Assembly (NCBI RefSeq): GCF_902459745.1
Contig: NZ_CABPSJ010000007.1
Location: 62,001-126,000 of the forward strand
Direction of reading: 5' to 3'
Length of the DNA stretch: 64,000 nt
DNA from: Pandoraea communis
Lineage (GTDB): Bacteria > Pseudomonadota > Gammaproteobacteria > Burkholderiales > Burkholderiaceae
The notes beneath the pieces are model-generated. The model worked only from the letters and a program-made list of their open reading frames with translations. It had not been told where the DNA came from and did not search any database. This document shows, in pieces, positions 7,069 through 16,005 of the stretch (positions within the stretch are counted from its first letter, which is position 1; every line of letters starts with the position of its first letter). A program made the position numbers and the translations under genes.

Positions 7069-9373
7069 GACGGCGCTCCAGCAGCACCGGAATCGACTTC
7101 GACGTGGGGGTGCCTGCACCGTCGGCGACGGCATCGAGCGGCACCAGTCCGTTGGTCTCGGGGTAGTAGGCCGCGATACAGCCGCGTGGAATGTCGTAGG
7201 CGACCAGCAGGAAGTCGTCGGCACGCCGCGCAATGCCGTCATTCCAGACGCCCACGACATCGACGCGTTCGCCTGCGCGCAAGCCTTGGGCATCCAGATC
7301 CTCGATGTTCGCGAAGACCACGCGGCGTTGTCCGAACACGCCGCGATACCGGTCGTTCAGGCCGTAAATCGTGGTGTTGTATTGATCGTGCGAGCGAATC
7401 GTCGCGAGTTGCAGCACGTCGGCACCGCGCGCGCCCGCCTGGCGGCGGGCCGCGTCGATCGGCAACTCGAGCGGCAGCGTATGTGTGGTGAAGTTGGCGC
7501 GTCCGTTGGCGGTCAGCCACTGACGTTCCGAAGGCGGTACGGCCAGCCGGAACCCGCCCGGATGCCGCACGCGACGGTTGAAATCCGCGAAGTCGTCGAA
7601 GGTTGCTGCGATGGCGTCGCGAATGCGATCGTAGTCTTGCACGTACCAGTGCCAGTCGCCGTGGCCGGCGAGGGCGCGGCCCATCGTTGCCTGCGCCATC
7701 CCCGCCACGATAGCCGGCTCCGAGCGCAGATGCTCCGAGGCCGGGGCATTGATGCCATACGACAGATGCACCATGCTCATCGAATCTTCGACTGTCACGC
7801 CTTGCACGATGCCGTTCTGCATGTCGATTTCGGTGCGACCCAGGCACGGCAGAATCAGGGCGTCGCGGCCATGAACGAGATGGCTGCGGTTGAGTTTGGT
7901 TGCCACATGCACGGTCAGGTCGCACTGGCGCAGGCCTTCCCAGGTGCGCGGCGTGTCGGGCGTGGCCATCGCGAAGTTGCCGCCCATGCCGATGAAAACT
8001 TTGATGCGTCCGTCGAGCATGGCCGAGATCGTGTCGACGACACCGAGCCCTTCGCGTTGCGGCGGCGCGAAATCGAACACCTTGCCGAGCCGGTCGAGGA
8101 ATGCGTCCGATGGTTTTTCATTGATGCCGACGGTGCGGTCGCCTTGCACATTGCTGTGGCCACGCACGGGACACAGGCCCGCGCCCGGGCGCCCGATGTT
8201 GCCGCGCAGAAGCATCAGGTTGACGATCATCTGAATCGTCGCCACGGCTTGCTTGTGCTGGGTGATGCCCATGCCCCAGGTCGCGATAACGCGCTCGCCA
8301 CGTAGATAGACGTCGGCAATCTGGCACATCTGCGCTTGTGAGACGCCGGACGCGCGCTCGAGATCGTCCCAGCGCTCGGCTCGCGCGTCGGCCGCGAAAT
8401 CTTCGAAACCATGCGTGTGTTCGGCGATGAAGGCATCGTCGAGCAAGGGGGGCTCGCCAATGGCGCGTGCTTCGCTGTCGCGCTCCAGCACATGCTTGAT
8501 GACGCCTTTCACGAACGCAAAATCGCCACCGCTCGCGGGTGTGACGTAATGGCCGCTGATCGCGGTGCCTCCCATGCTCAGCATCTCGGCAGGACTTTGC
8601 GGGTCGGCGAAGCGCTCCAGCCCGCGTTCGTGCAGCAGATTGACCGACACGATGGTGGCGCCGCGCCGGGCGGCCTCGCGCAGTTCGCCAAGCATTCGCG
8701 GGTGATTGGTGCCGGGGTTCTGGCCGAACAGCAGCAGCGTATCGGCCAGTTCGAAGTCTTCGAGCGTGACCGTGCCCTTGCCCAATCCCACGACCGGAGG
8801 CAAGCCTACGCTCGTTGGCTCGTGGCACATGTTCGAGCAGTCGGGGAAATTGTTCGTGCCGTACTGGCGAACGAAGAGTTGATAGAGAAACGCGGCTTCG
8901 TTGCTCGTGCGCCCCGAGGTATAGAACGCTGCCTGATCGGGATCGGGCAGGGCGCGCAGGTGTTCGCCGATCATTGCGAAGGCGTCGTCCCACGCGATGG
9001 GCATGTAGTGGTCCGTGGCGGCGTCGTAACGCATGGGATGCGTGAGGCGGCCATAACCTTCGAGTGTGTAGTCGTCGAGGGCGAGCAGGCCGGTCACGCT
9101 ATGCTCGGCAAAAAACGCGGGGGTGACACGTCGATTGGTGGCCTCGGCGGCCACCGCCTTGGCCCCGTTTTCACAGAACTCGAACGTCGAGGCGTGCTCG
9201 CGGTCCGGCCACGCACAGCCTGGACAGTCGAAGCCGCTGGGCTGGTTCGCGCTGAGCAGCGTTCGGGCGCCCTTGAGGGGAATGCCTTGAGTGACGAGTT
9301 GGATGGCGACGTTCTTGAGCGCGCCCCAACCACCAGCGGGACGATCGTATGGAGCTATTTTCGGGGCAGGCAT
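7058..9373 (-). CDS. FdhF/YdeP-family molybdopterin oxidoreductase (putative formate dehydrogenase-like)
   Basis: A 771-residue protein. I prefer the ATG at 9373 (MPAPKIAPYDRPAGGWGALK), which matches the usual family N-terminus; an upstream TTG at 9442 in frame would add 23 residues. Near the N-terminus, GFDCPGCAWPD has the CxxC seen in this family. CSNMCHEPTSVGLP supplies the likely molybdenum ligand Cys followed by His. GQNPGTNHPRMLGEL and later AGLCPVRGHSNVQGDRTVG are cofactor-binding segments. The family binds bis-MGD; its physiological substrate is often unproven, but homology and the neighbouring fds operon suggest formate or a related small molecule. It is transcribed divergently from the regulator at 9608 and overlaps the small winged-helix gene. 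Confidence 0.85.
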   Translation of the reverse strand: MPAPKIAPYDRPAGGWGALKNVAIQLVTQGIPLKGARTLLSANQPSGFDCPGCAWPDREHASTFEFCENGAKAVAAEATNRRVTPAFFAEHSVTGLLALDDYTLEGYGRLTHPMRYDAATDHYMPIAWDDAFAMIGEHLRALPDPDQAAFYTSGRTSNEAAFLYQLFVRQYGTNNFPDCSNMCHEPTSVGLPPVVGLGKGTVTLEDFELADTLLLFGQNPGTNHPRMLGELREAARRGATIVSVNLLHERGLERFADPQSPAEMLSMGGTAISGHYVTPASGGDFAFVKGVIKHVLERDSEARAIGEPPLLDDAFIAEHTHGFEDFAADARAERWDDLERASGVSQAQMCQIADVYLRGERVIATWGMGITQHKQAVATIQMIVNLMLLRGNIGRPGAGLCPVRGHSNVQGDRTVGINEKPSDAFLDRLGKVFDFAPPQREGLGVVDTISAMLDGRIKVFIGMGGNFAMATPDTPRTWEGLRQCDLTVHVATKLNRSHLVHGRDALILPCLGRTEIDMQNGIVQGVTVEDSMSMVHLSYGINAPASEHLRSEPAIVAGMAQATMGRALAGHGDWHWYVQDYDRIRDAIAATFDDFADFNRRVRHPGGFRLAVPPSERQWLTANGRANFTTHTLPLELPIDAARRQAGARGADVLQLATIRSHDQYNTTIYGLNDRYRGVFGQRRVVFANIEDLDAQGLRAGERVDVVGVWNDGIARRADDFLLVAYDIPRGCIAAYYPETNGLVPLDAVADGAGTPTSKSIPVLLERRHGG

Positions 9374-9562
9374 GACGCGGGTTCGGGCATGGGTGGCTGG
9401 CACGGTGCGTCGACATGAAGGGAACGCCTCGGCCAAGGACAAACATTAACGTAAAATAGGCAAATTAATGCATAATTCAGGTACTTCGTAGCGATTGTCC
9501 CGTAAGGATGTCGATGCGAAATCCCCTGTTAATTCGACGTTTTCAGGCATCTTATCAGGATT

Positions 9563-9584
9563 TTGCATAGATGGATTTATGCAA
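9563..9584. promoter_or_regulatory. Dyad A: candidate operator ahead of the formate regulator gene
   Basis: Perfect 7-bp arms TTGCATA and TATGCAA with an 8-bp spacer, 24 bp ahead of the start at 9608 and within the divergent promoter region. A further ATGCAT-centred palindrome-like stretch lies at 9461-9478. The arms resemble those of dyads B and C near the fds promoter. Confidence 0.5.
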
Positions 9585-9607
9585 TGAATAGCATATAAGG
9601 TGAGTCA

Positions 9608-10681
9608 ATGAAGCGAATCTCCATTGCCCCGCAACTCCGTTTTCGCCATGACGGCAACGATTTCCCGCTCGACAAGGTGTTGTCGCTGCTCACGGAAGTG
9701 CAGGCGCACGGCAACTTGCAGGCGGCCAGCCAAGTGCTCGGGCAGTCGTACCGAGGGGCTTGGGGCCACGTGAAGGAAGTCGAGTCGCTCATGGGTGCAC
9801 CGCTGCTGACCATGGCACGCGGACGTGGCGCGGTGTTGACACCGCTCGCGCAACGGCTTCTGTGGGGGCAAAAGCGTTTGCAGGCACGCCTGGGGCCGCT
9901 GCTGGAGACAATGGCGTCGGAGTTGCAGACCGAGCTTGACGATCTGCTGTTACAGGAGAGCGATCAACTCCGGCTTTTCGCGAGTCACGGATTGGCTGTC
10001 GCTGCGCTGGTCGACTTCGCGGGGCGTGCCGGCCTGCCCATCGACGTGAGCTATCGCGGCAGTATCGAAGCCATTGCCGCGCTGGCGAAGCACGAATGCG
10101 AGGTCGCGAGCTTTCATGTGCCGATCGGCGCGCTCGCGGAGCCTGTGCTCGATCACTATGGCCCGTTGCTCAAGGGCAAGTCGTACCGGGTGGCCGATGT
10201 CGCGTCTCGCCGCCTCGGGCTGATCGTCGCGCGAGGCAACCCGCTCGGCATCCACTCGCTGGCCGACTTGCCTCGTACCGGCGCACGGTTCGCCAACCGG
10301 GAGCGCGGGTCGGGCACGCGCATCATCTTCGATCTCCTGCTCGCGCGCGAAGGCATCGATCCTTCCGCCATCGCGGGGGCAGAGAACATCGAGTTCACTC
10401 ACGCCGCCGTGGCCGCCTACATCGCGAGCGGGCGCGCCGACGCAGGGCTGGCCATCGAAGCCGCAGCGAGTCAGTTCGGGCTCGACTTCCTGCCGATCCT
10501 GACCGAACGCTACTGCCTGATGTTCCCGGAAAGCGGCAGCGATTCTCCACATCTGCAAGGATTGCTGGAGATTCTGCAAAGCGGGGAGTACCGGCAGACG
10601 GTTCATGCCATTCCCGGTTACAGCGAGGCGGCAACGGGGCGTGTCACGCCGCTGGCCGAGGCGTTCCCTTCGCTGGGATGA
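9608..10681 (+). CDS. ModE/LysR-like transcriptional regulator with molybdate-binding-like domain (FdsR-like position)
   Basis: A 357-residue regulator. Residues 1-100 hold a ModE-like winged helix (FPLDKVLSLLTEVQAHGNLQ, then AASQVLGQSYRGAWGHVKEV). From about residue 120 a periplasmic-binding-protein-like domain follows (LRLFASHGLAVAALVDFA, and RERGSGTRIIFDLLLAREGI). These architectures regulate molybdoenzyme or molybdate genes. It lies immediately upstream of fdsG in the same direction and divergent from the FdhF/YdeP gene, the position expected for a formate dehydrogenase regulator such as FdsR of Cupriavidus. Orthology to FdsR is inferred, not shown. Three dyads with ATATGCA-like arms flank the gene. 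Confidence 0.82.
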   Translation: MKRISIAPQLRFRHDGNDFPLDKVLSLLTEVQAHGNLQAASQVLGQSYRGAWGHVKEVESLMGAPLLTMARGRGAVLTPLAQRLLWGQKRLQARLGPLLETMASELQTELDDLLLQESDQLRLFASHGLAVAALVDFAGRAGLPIDVSYRGSIEAIAALAKHECEVASFHVPIGALAEPVLDHYGPLLKGKSYRVADVASRRLGLIVARGNPLGIHSLADLPRTGARFANRERGSGTRIIFDLLLAREGIDPSAIAGAENIEFTHAAVAAYIASGRADAGLAIEAAASQFGLDFLPILTERYCLMFPESGSDSPHLQGLLEILQSGEYRQTVHAIPGYSEAATGRVTPLAEAFPSLG

Positions 10682-10684
10682 TTT

Positions 10685-10704
10685 ATATGCATTTATTTGC
10701 ATAT
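10685..10704. promoter_or_regulatory. Dyad B: candidate operator upstream of fdsG
   Basis: Perfect arms ATATGCA and TGCATAT with a 6-bp spacer, starting 4 bp after the regulator stop codon. It lies 230 bp ahead of the fdsG start in an otherwise G+C-rich stretch. Confidence 0.5.
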
Positions 10705-10880
10705 GTAATGCGCGACGATCGGCAGCGGCAGACGCCCGGCCGGTGCGGCTCTAGGCCGAGCGGCATGTTGCTGTGCAGCGAATAACGCGAAACTGAACCA
10801 TCGGTGTTTCCACGAGGCTTGTTGGCGCGGGGCATTTGCACTAATGTCCTAGATACCGAGCCCCCAGAAACGTGTGGTCA

Positions 10881-10904
10881 TCATATGCAATTTAGAACAT
10901 ATGA
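10881..10904. promoter_or_regulatory. Dyad C: candidate operator near the fdsG start
   Basis: Perfect arms TCATATG and CATATGA with a 10-bp spacer; the left arm runs on into ATATGCAA, the same core as dyads A and B. It ends 31 bp before the fdsG ATG, so it would overlap the promoter or early leader. Confidence 0.5.
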
Positions 10905-10934
10905 GACGCCGTTTTGCCTCAGGAGACATTCGAG

Positions 10935-11417
10935 ATGGTGCCCACACCTCATGCAGCGCTTGCGCCGTTGCTGGCTCGCCACGCCGGCCGCGCACACGAG
11001 TTGTTGCCGCTGCTGCATGCTTTGCAGGACCGCGACGGCTATGTCGACCCGGCGCACGTGCCGGCGATTGCCGACGCCCTGAATCTTTCCCGCGCCGAAG
11101 TCCATGGCGTCATCACTTTCTATCACCATTTCCGCAGTGCGCCGCCACCACCCACCGTGGTGCAGATTTGCCGTGCGGAAGCGTGCCGCAGCCGCGGCGG
11201 AGAAGCGCTCGTTGCCCATGCCGAGGCGAGTACGGGCGCGCGTATCGATGGTGAGCCGTGTCACGGCGTTGGCGTCGAGTCGGTGTATTGCCTGGGGCAA
11301 TGCGCGTTGTCTCCGGCGGTGACGATCAACGGCGACCTGCATGCGCGCGTGAGTCCGGCGCGGTTCGACGCTTTGCTGGCCTTGGTGCCGGAGCGCCGGG
11401 AGGGTCGTCATGTCTGA
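10935..11417 (+). CDS. fdsG: NAD-dependent formate dehydrogenase gamma subunit
   Basis: A 160-residue NuoE-like subunit carrying one [2Fe-2S] cluster that passes electrons in the cytoplasmic FdsGBA complex. The thioredoxin-like C-terminal half holds the four expected cysteines in CRAEACRSRGG and VYCLGQCALSP. The N-terminal helical part has PLLHALQDRDGYVD and ITFYHHFR, typical of NuoE. I chose the ATG at 10935, which has AGGAGA 8 nt upstream, over a TTG at 10914. It is the first gene of the operon, and fdsB starts inside its last codons. Confidence 0.93.
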   Translation: MVPTPHAALAPLLARHAGRAHELLPLLHALQDRDGYVDPAHVPAIADALNLSRAEVHGVITFYHHFRSAPPPPTVVQICRAEACRSRGGEALVAHAEASTGARIDGEPCHGVGVESVYCLGQCALSPAVTINGDLHARVSPARFDALLALVPERREGRHV

Positions 11418-13050
11418 GTCTTCGAAGCGCGCTCCGTATCGCATTTTCATTCCGCGCGACTCCGCTGCGCTCGCGTTAGGCGCGGATCGGCTCGCGGCTG
11501 CCGTGGCAACGGAAGCCGTCCGGCGAGGCGTTGCCGTCGAGATGGTTCGCAACGGCTCGCGCGGGTTGTTCTGGCTCGAGCCGCTCGTTGAAGTGGAGAC
11601 ACCTGCCGGGCGCGTGGGTTATAGCAACGTGCAGGCGGCGCAGGTCGCTGCGCTGTTCGATAGCGGGTGGCCTGCGTGCGCCACGCAAGACGCCGGGCGA
11701 GAACCTTCCACCGAAAACCCCGACGGCAGTTGGGAAGCGTCAATGCCCTCCTGTGTCGGGCTGGTGGATAAGATTCCGTATCTCGCGCGCCAGCAGCGCC
11801 TGACGTTCGCACGCGTAGGCGTGACCGATCCGCTCGATCCTGCGGACTATGAGGCGCACGGTGGTCTGGCGGGCTTACGCGCCTGTCTCGCGCAGGATGC
11901 CGAGGCCGCGTGTCAGACCGTGCTCGACTCGGGACTGCGCGGTCGCGGCGGCGCGGCTTTTCCGGCAGGCATCAAGTGGCGCACCGTCAGCCGCGCGCAA
12001 TCGGCCTGCAAATACGTCGTCTGCAACGCCGATGAAGGCGACTCGGGCACGTTTGCCGACCGGCTCATCATGGAGAGCGATCCCTTTGTGCTCATCGAGG
12101 GGATGCTCATCGCCGCACTGTCCGTAGGGGCGAGCGAGGGCATCGTCTACGTGCGCAGCGAATACCCGCATGCGATCGCGACGCTTGAGGCCGCCATTGC
12201 CGTGGCGCGCCGGGAAGGCTGGCTCGGCACGAATGTGCTGGGTTCCGGACGGGCATGCGAGTTGCGTGTCGCCAAGGCCGCCGGGGCCTACATCTGCGGC
12301 GAGGAGACGGCGTTGCTCGAAAGCCTCGAGGGCAAGCGCGGCGTAGTGCGGGCGAAGCCGCCGATCCCGGCGCTTGCCGGGCTCTTCGGGCAGCCGACAC
12401 TCATCAACAACGTGATTACGCTGGCGAGCGTGCCGTTCATCTTTGCGCACGGCGCTGCGGTCTATCGCGAGTTCGGCATGGGCCGCTCGCAAGGCACGCT
12501 GCCGGTGCAACTCGCGGGCAACATCCGTCGCGGCGGACTCGTGGAACTTGCGTTCGGTGTGACGTTGCGCACACTGCTCGACGACTTTGGCGGCGGCACG
12601 GCGAGCGGGCGTCCCGCTAAGGCCATTCAGGTCGGTGGCCCGCTGGGGGCCTATCTGCCGAGCGCACAGTGGGACGTGCCGATGGATTACGAGGCATATG
12701 CCGCGCTGGGCGCAGTCGTCGGTCACGGTGGCGTGGTCGTTCACGACGACACCGCAGACCTGGCGGCGCTGGCGAGTTACGCGATGCAATTCTGCGCACA
12801 CGAGTCATGCGGCAAGTGCACACCGTGCCGTATCGGGTCGACGCGCGGTGTCGAAGTCATCGAGCGTATCCGGCGTGGGGATGCGTCCGTGCGGCAGGTG
12901 CAATTGCTGCACGATCTCTGCGACACGATGGTGGCGGGCTCGCTGTGTGCGATGGGCGGCATGACGCCGTATCCGGTGCGCTCCGCGCTCGAACATTTCC
13001 CGGCGGACTTCGGTCTGCCCGATGGCGCCGGGGGCGCCGAAGCTGCCTGA
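11410..13050 (+). CDS. fdsB: NAD-dependent formate dehydrogenase beta subunit
   Basis: A 546-residue NuoF-like flavoprotein that transfers electrons to NAD+. The N-terminal ~90 residues form a thioredoxin-like region without the iron-sulfur cysteines. GLRGRGGAAFPAGIKW (175-190) and CNADEGDSGTFADR (205-218) are the NAD/FMN-binding motifs. GAYICGEETALLESLEGKRG follows. ESCGKCTPCRIGSTRG near residue 465 supplies cysteines for the [4Fe-4S] cluster, with a later cysteine in GSLCAMGGMTP. The start overlaps fdsG by 8 bp, indicating coupling. Length and motif order fit FdsB of other beta-proteobacteria. Confidence 0.95.
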   Translation: MSESSKRAPYRIFIPRDSAALALGADRLAAAVATEAVRRGVAVEMVRNGSRGLFWLEPLVEVETPAGRVGYSNVQAAQVAALFDSGWPACATQDAGREPSTENPDGSWEASMPSCVGLVDKIPYLARQQRLTFARVGVTDPLDPADYEAHGGLAGLRACLAQDAEAACQTVLDSGLRGRGGAAFPAGIKWRTVSRAQSACKYVVCNADEGDSGTFADRLIMESDPFVLIEGMLIAALSVGASEGIVYVRSEYPHAIATLEAAIAVARREGWLGTNVLGSGRACELRVAKAAGAYICGEETALLESLEGKRGVVRAKPPIPALAGLFGQPTLINNVITLASVPFIFAHGAAVYREFGMGRSQGTLPVQLAGNIRRGGLVELAFGVTLRTLLDDFGGGTASGRPAKAIQVGGPLGAYLPSAQWDVPMDYEAYAALGAVVGHGGVVVHDDTADLAALASYAMQFCAHESCGKCTPCRIGSTRGVEVIERIRRGDASVRQVQLLHDLCDTMVAGSLCAMGGMTPYPVRSALEHFPADFGLPDGAGGAEAA

Positions 13051-13080
13051 CGCGCGAGCGCCGGGCAGGGAGGACAATCT

Positions 13081-15966
13081 ATGATCCATCCGAACGCACA
13101 AGTCACGCCGGGCCACGGTCCGGATATGGGCACGCCACGGCGCGAAAGCGAGGTGGATGTCACGCTCGAGATCGACGGCCAGACCGTGACCGTACCGGCC
13201 GGCACATCGATCATGCGTGCCGCCGCGGGTAACGACGTCAACATCCCCAAGCTATGCGCGACGGATTCGCTCGAGCCCTTCGGGTCCTGCCGGTTGTGTC
13301 TCGTCGAGATCGAGGGGCGGCGCGGGTTTCCTGCCTCGTGCACGACACCCGTCGAGCCGGGCATGAAGGTGCGTACGCAGTCGCCCAAGTTGCAGGATCT
13401 GCGTCGCAACGTGATGGAGCTTTACATCTCCGATCACCCGCTCGACTGCCTGACCTGTGCGGCCAACGGCGATTGCGAGTTGCAGGACATGGCGGGCGTG
13501 ACCGGGCTGCGCGAGGTGCGCTACGGCTTCGATGGCGAGAACCACATCCAGAGCGCAAAGGACGAGTCGAATCCGTATTTCACGTATGACCCGTCGAAAT
13601 GCATCGTCTGCAATCGCTGTGTGAGGGCGTGCGAGGAAACGCAGGGCACCTTTGCGCTGACGATCTCCGGCCGCGGTTTCGAGGCGCGCATCTCGGCCGG
13701 GCAGGACCAGCCGTTCATGGATTCGGAGTGCGTGTCGTGCGGCGCCTGCGTGGCGGCCTGCCCGACGGCCACGCTGCAGGAAAAAAGCGTCATCGAGATG
13801 GGGCAGCCCGAGCACGCGGTGGTGACGACATGTGCGTACTGCGGCGTCGGCTGTGCGTTCAAGGCGGAAATGAAGGGCGGGGAAGTCGTGCGCATGACGC
13901 CCTACAAGGACGGTCTGGCCAACGAAGGGCATGCCTGCGTGAAGGGGCGCTTTGCCTGGGGATATGCCACGCACAAGGAGCGCATCACCAAGCCGATGAT
14001 CCGCAGCAAGATCACGGACCCGTGGCGCGAAGTGTCGTGGGACGAGGCGCTGGACTACGCGGCCTCGGAGTTCCGGCGGATTCAGGCGAAGTACGGGCGC
14101 GATGCCATCGGCGGCATCACCTCGTCGCGTTGCACGAACGAGGAAACGTATCTCGTGCAGAAGCTCGTGCGCGCAGCGTTCGGCAATAACAACGTCGACA
14201 CCTGTGCGCGGGTGTGTCACTCGCCAACGGGCTACGGCCTGAAGCAGACGCTTGGCGAGTCTGCCGGCACGCAGACGTTCAAATCGATCGAGCACGCCGA
14301 CGTCATTCTGGTGATGGGCGCCAACCCGACCGACGGCCATCCGGTCTTTGCGTCGCGGCTCAAGCGCCGGGTGCGCGAGGGGGCGAAGCTGATCGTGATC
14401 GATCCGCGCCGCATCGATATCGTCGACGGGCCGCATGTGAAGGCGGCATATCACTTGCCATTGCGTCCAGGGACCAATGTCGCCATGGTGAATGCACTCG
14501 CCCATGTCATCGTGACCGAGGGGCTTCTGGCCGACGCATTCATCGCCGAGCGATGCGAGGACCGGGCGTTCGCGCAGTGGCGCGATTTCGTGGCGCTGCC
14601 GGAGAATTCGCCCGAGGCGGTGTCGGTCGTCACCGGCGTGCCTGCCGAGCAGATTCGCGGCGCAGCCCGGTTGTACGCCACGGGCGGCAATGCGGCGATT
14701 TATTACGGACTGGGGGTAACCGAGCACGCGCAAGGGTCGACCACCGTCATGGGCATTGCGAATCTGGCGATGGCCACGGGTAACGTCGGGCGTGAGGGCG
14801 TGGGCGTGAACCCGTTGCGCGGGCAGAACAATGTGCAGGGGTCGTGCGACATGGGGTCGTTCCCCCACGAGTTGCCCGGCTATCGGCACGTCTCCGATAC
14901 GTTGGTGCGCGAGCAGTTCGAGGCCGCGTGGGGTGTCACGCTGCAGGCCGAGCCGGGGCTGCGCATCCCCAACATGTTCGACGCCGCGATTCACGGCAGC
15001 TTCAAGGGGCTGTATTGCCAGGGCGAGGACATCGTGCAGTCCGACCCGAACACTCAGCACGTTGCGGCGGCCATGGAGGCGATGGAGTGCATCGTCGTGC
15101 AGGACATCTTCCTGAACGAGACCGCCAAGTACGCGCATGTTCTGCTGCCCGGCACGACGTTCCTCGAAAAGGACGGGACGTTCACGAACGCCGAGCGCCG
15201 CATCTCGCGCGTGCGCCGTGTCATGGCGCCGCTGCCGGGCATGGCCGACTGGGAAGTGACGATTGCGCTCGCGAAGCGGCTGGGCTACGAGATGCCGTAC
15301 TCGCATCCGTCGCAGATCATGGACGAGATCGCCCGGCTCACGCCGACGTTCCATGGGGTGAGCTACGCACGTCTGGACGACGCGGGCAGCCTGCAATGGC
15401 CGTGCAACGACGACGCCCCGGACGGCACGCCGATCATGCACGTCGACACATTCGTGCGTGGGAAGGGGCGCTTCATCATGACGCGCTATGTGCCGACCGA
15501 CGAAAAGGTCACGCCGCGTTATCCGCTGCTGCTCACCACGGGGCGTATCCTCTCGCAATACAATGTTGGCGCGCAGACACGCCGTACGCACAACGTTCAC
15601 TGGCACGATGAAGACCGGCTCGAAATCCATCCGCACGACGCGCAGGAGCGGGGCATCAAGGATCGAGACTGGGTCGGTATTCGCAGCCGGGCGGGCGAGA
15701 CGGTGTTGCGCGCGGTGCTCAGTGAGCGTATGCAGCCGGGCGTGGTGTATACGACGTTCCATTTCCCCGAGTCGGGGGCGAACGTCATCACGACCGACAA
15801 TTCCGACTGGGCGACCAATTGTCCCGAGTACAAGGTGACGGCCGTGCAGGTGCTGCCTGTGGCGCAGCCTTCGGCATGGCAAGCCAGTTATTCGACGTTC
15901 AACCGCACGCAGCTCGAACTGCTCGATGCGGCCCGCACGTCCTCCGAGCCGATACCGGCGAAGTAG
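13081..15966 (+). CDS. fdsA: NAD-dependent formate dehydrogenase alpha (catalytic) subunit
   Basis: A 961-residue molybdenum subunit that oxidises formate to CO2. In order: a NuoG-like [2Fe-2S] domain with C59, C70, C73 and C87; the His-ligated cluster region with H119, C123, C126 and C132; two ferredoxin-type [4Fe-4S] sets (C174/177/180/184 and C217/220/223/227); then the molybdopterin domain with its own cluster (C251/254/258 and C286). CARVCHSPTGYG places the predicted Mo-ligand Cys at 379, followed by His380, as in cysteine-type FDHs; there is no selenocysteine. The C-terminal domain contains NVGAQTRRTHNVHW. It starts 30 bp after fdsB with GGGAGG ahead of the ATG. Confidence 0.96.
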   Translation: MIHPNAQVTPGHGPDMGTPRRESEVDVTLEIDGQTVTVPAGTSIMRAAAGNDVNIPKLCATDSLEPFGSCRLCLVEIEGRRGFPASCTTPVEPGMKVRTQSPKLQDLRRNVMELYISDHPLDCLTCAANGDCELQDMAGVTGLREVRYGFDGENHIQSAKDESNPYFTYDPSKCIVCNRCVRACEETQGTFALTISGRGFEARISAGQDQPFMDSECVSCGACVAACPTATLQEKSVIEMGQPEHAVVTTCAYCGVGCAFKAEMKGGEVVRMTPYKDGLANEGHACVKGRFAWGYATHKERITKPMIRSKITDPWREVSWDEALDYAASEFRRIQAKYGRDAIGGITSSRCTNEETYLVQKLVRAAFGNNNVDTCARVCHSPTGYGLKQTLGESAGTQTFKSIEHADVILVMGANPTDGHPVFASRLKRRVREGAKLIVIDPRRIDIVDGPHVKAAYHLPLRPGTNVAMVNALAHVIVTEGLLADAFIAERCEDRAFAQWRDFVALPENSPEAVSVVTGVPAEQIRGAARLYATGGNAAIYYGLGVTEHAQGSTTVMGIANLAMATGNVGREGVGVNPLRGQNNVQGSCDMGSFPHELPGYRHVSDTLVREQFEAAWGVTLQAEPGLRIPNMFDAAIHGSFKGLYCQGEDIVQSDPNTQHVAAAMEAMECIVVQDIFLNETAKYAHVLLPGTTFLEKDGTFTNAERRISRVRRVMAPLPGMADWEVTIALAKRLGYEMPYSHPSQIMDEIARLTPTFHGVSYARLDDAGSLQWPCNDDAPDGTPIMHVDTFVRGKGRFIMTRYVPTDEKVTPRYPLLLTTGRILSQYNVGAQTRRTHNVHWHDEDRLEIHPHDAQERGIKDRDWVGIRSRAGETVLRAVLSERMQPGVVYTTFHFPESGANVITTDNSDWATNCPEYKVTAVQVLPVAQPSAWQASYSTFNRTQLELLDAARTSSEPIPAK

Positions 15967-16005
15967 ACGGCGATCAGTGAATTGAAGTGGAGCCAGCGTT
16001 TGACG

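Noticed and set aside
7058-9442. TTG at 9442 as the start of the molybdopterin oxidoreductase
   Set aside because: The extra 23 residues are Arg/Thr-rich and unlike family N-termini; the ATG at 9373 gives the usual opening, though it also lacks a clear ribosome site.
13252-15882. Very long open frame (876 codons) on the minus strand opposite fdsA
   Set aside because: High G+C leaves few stop codons in the antisense frame. The product is Arg/His-rich with no domain, and fdsA on the other strand is beyond doubt.
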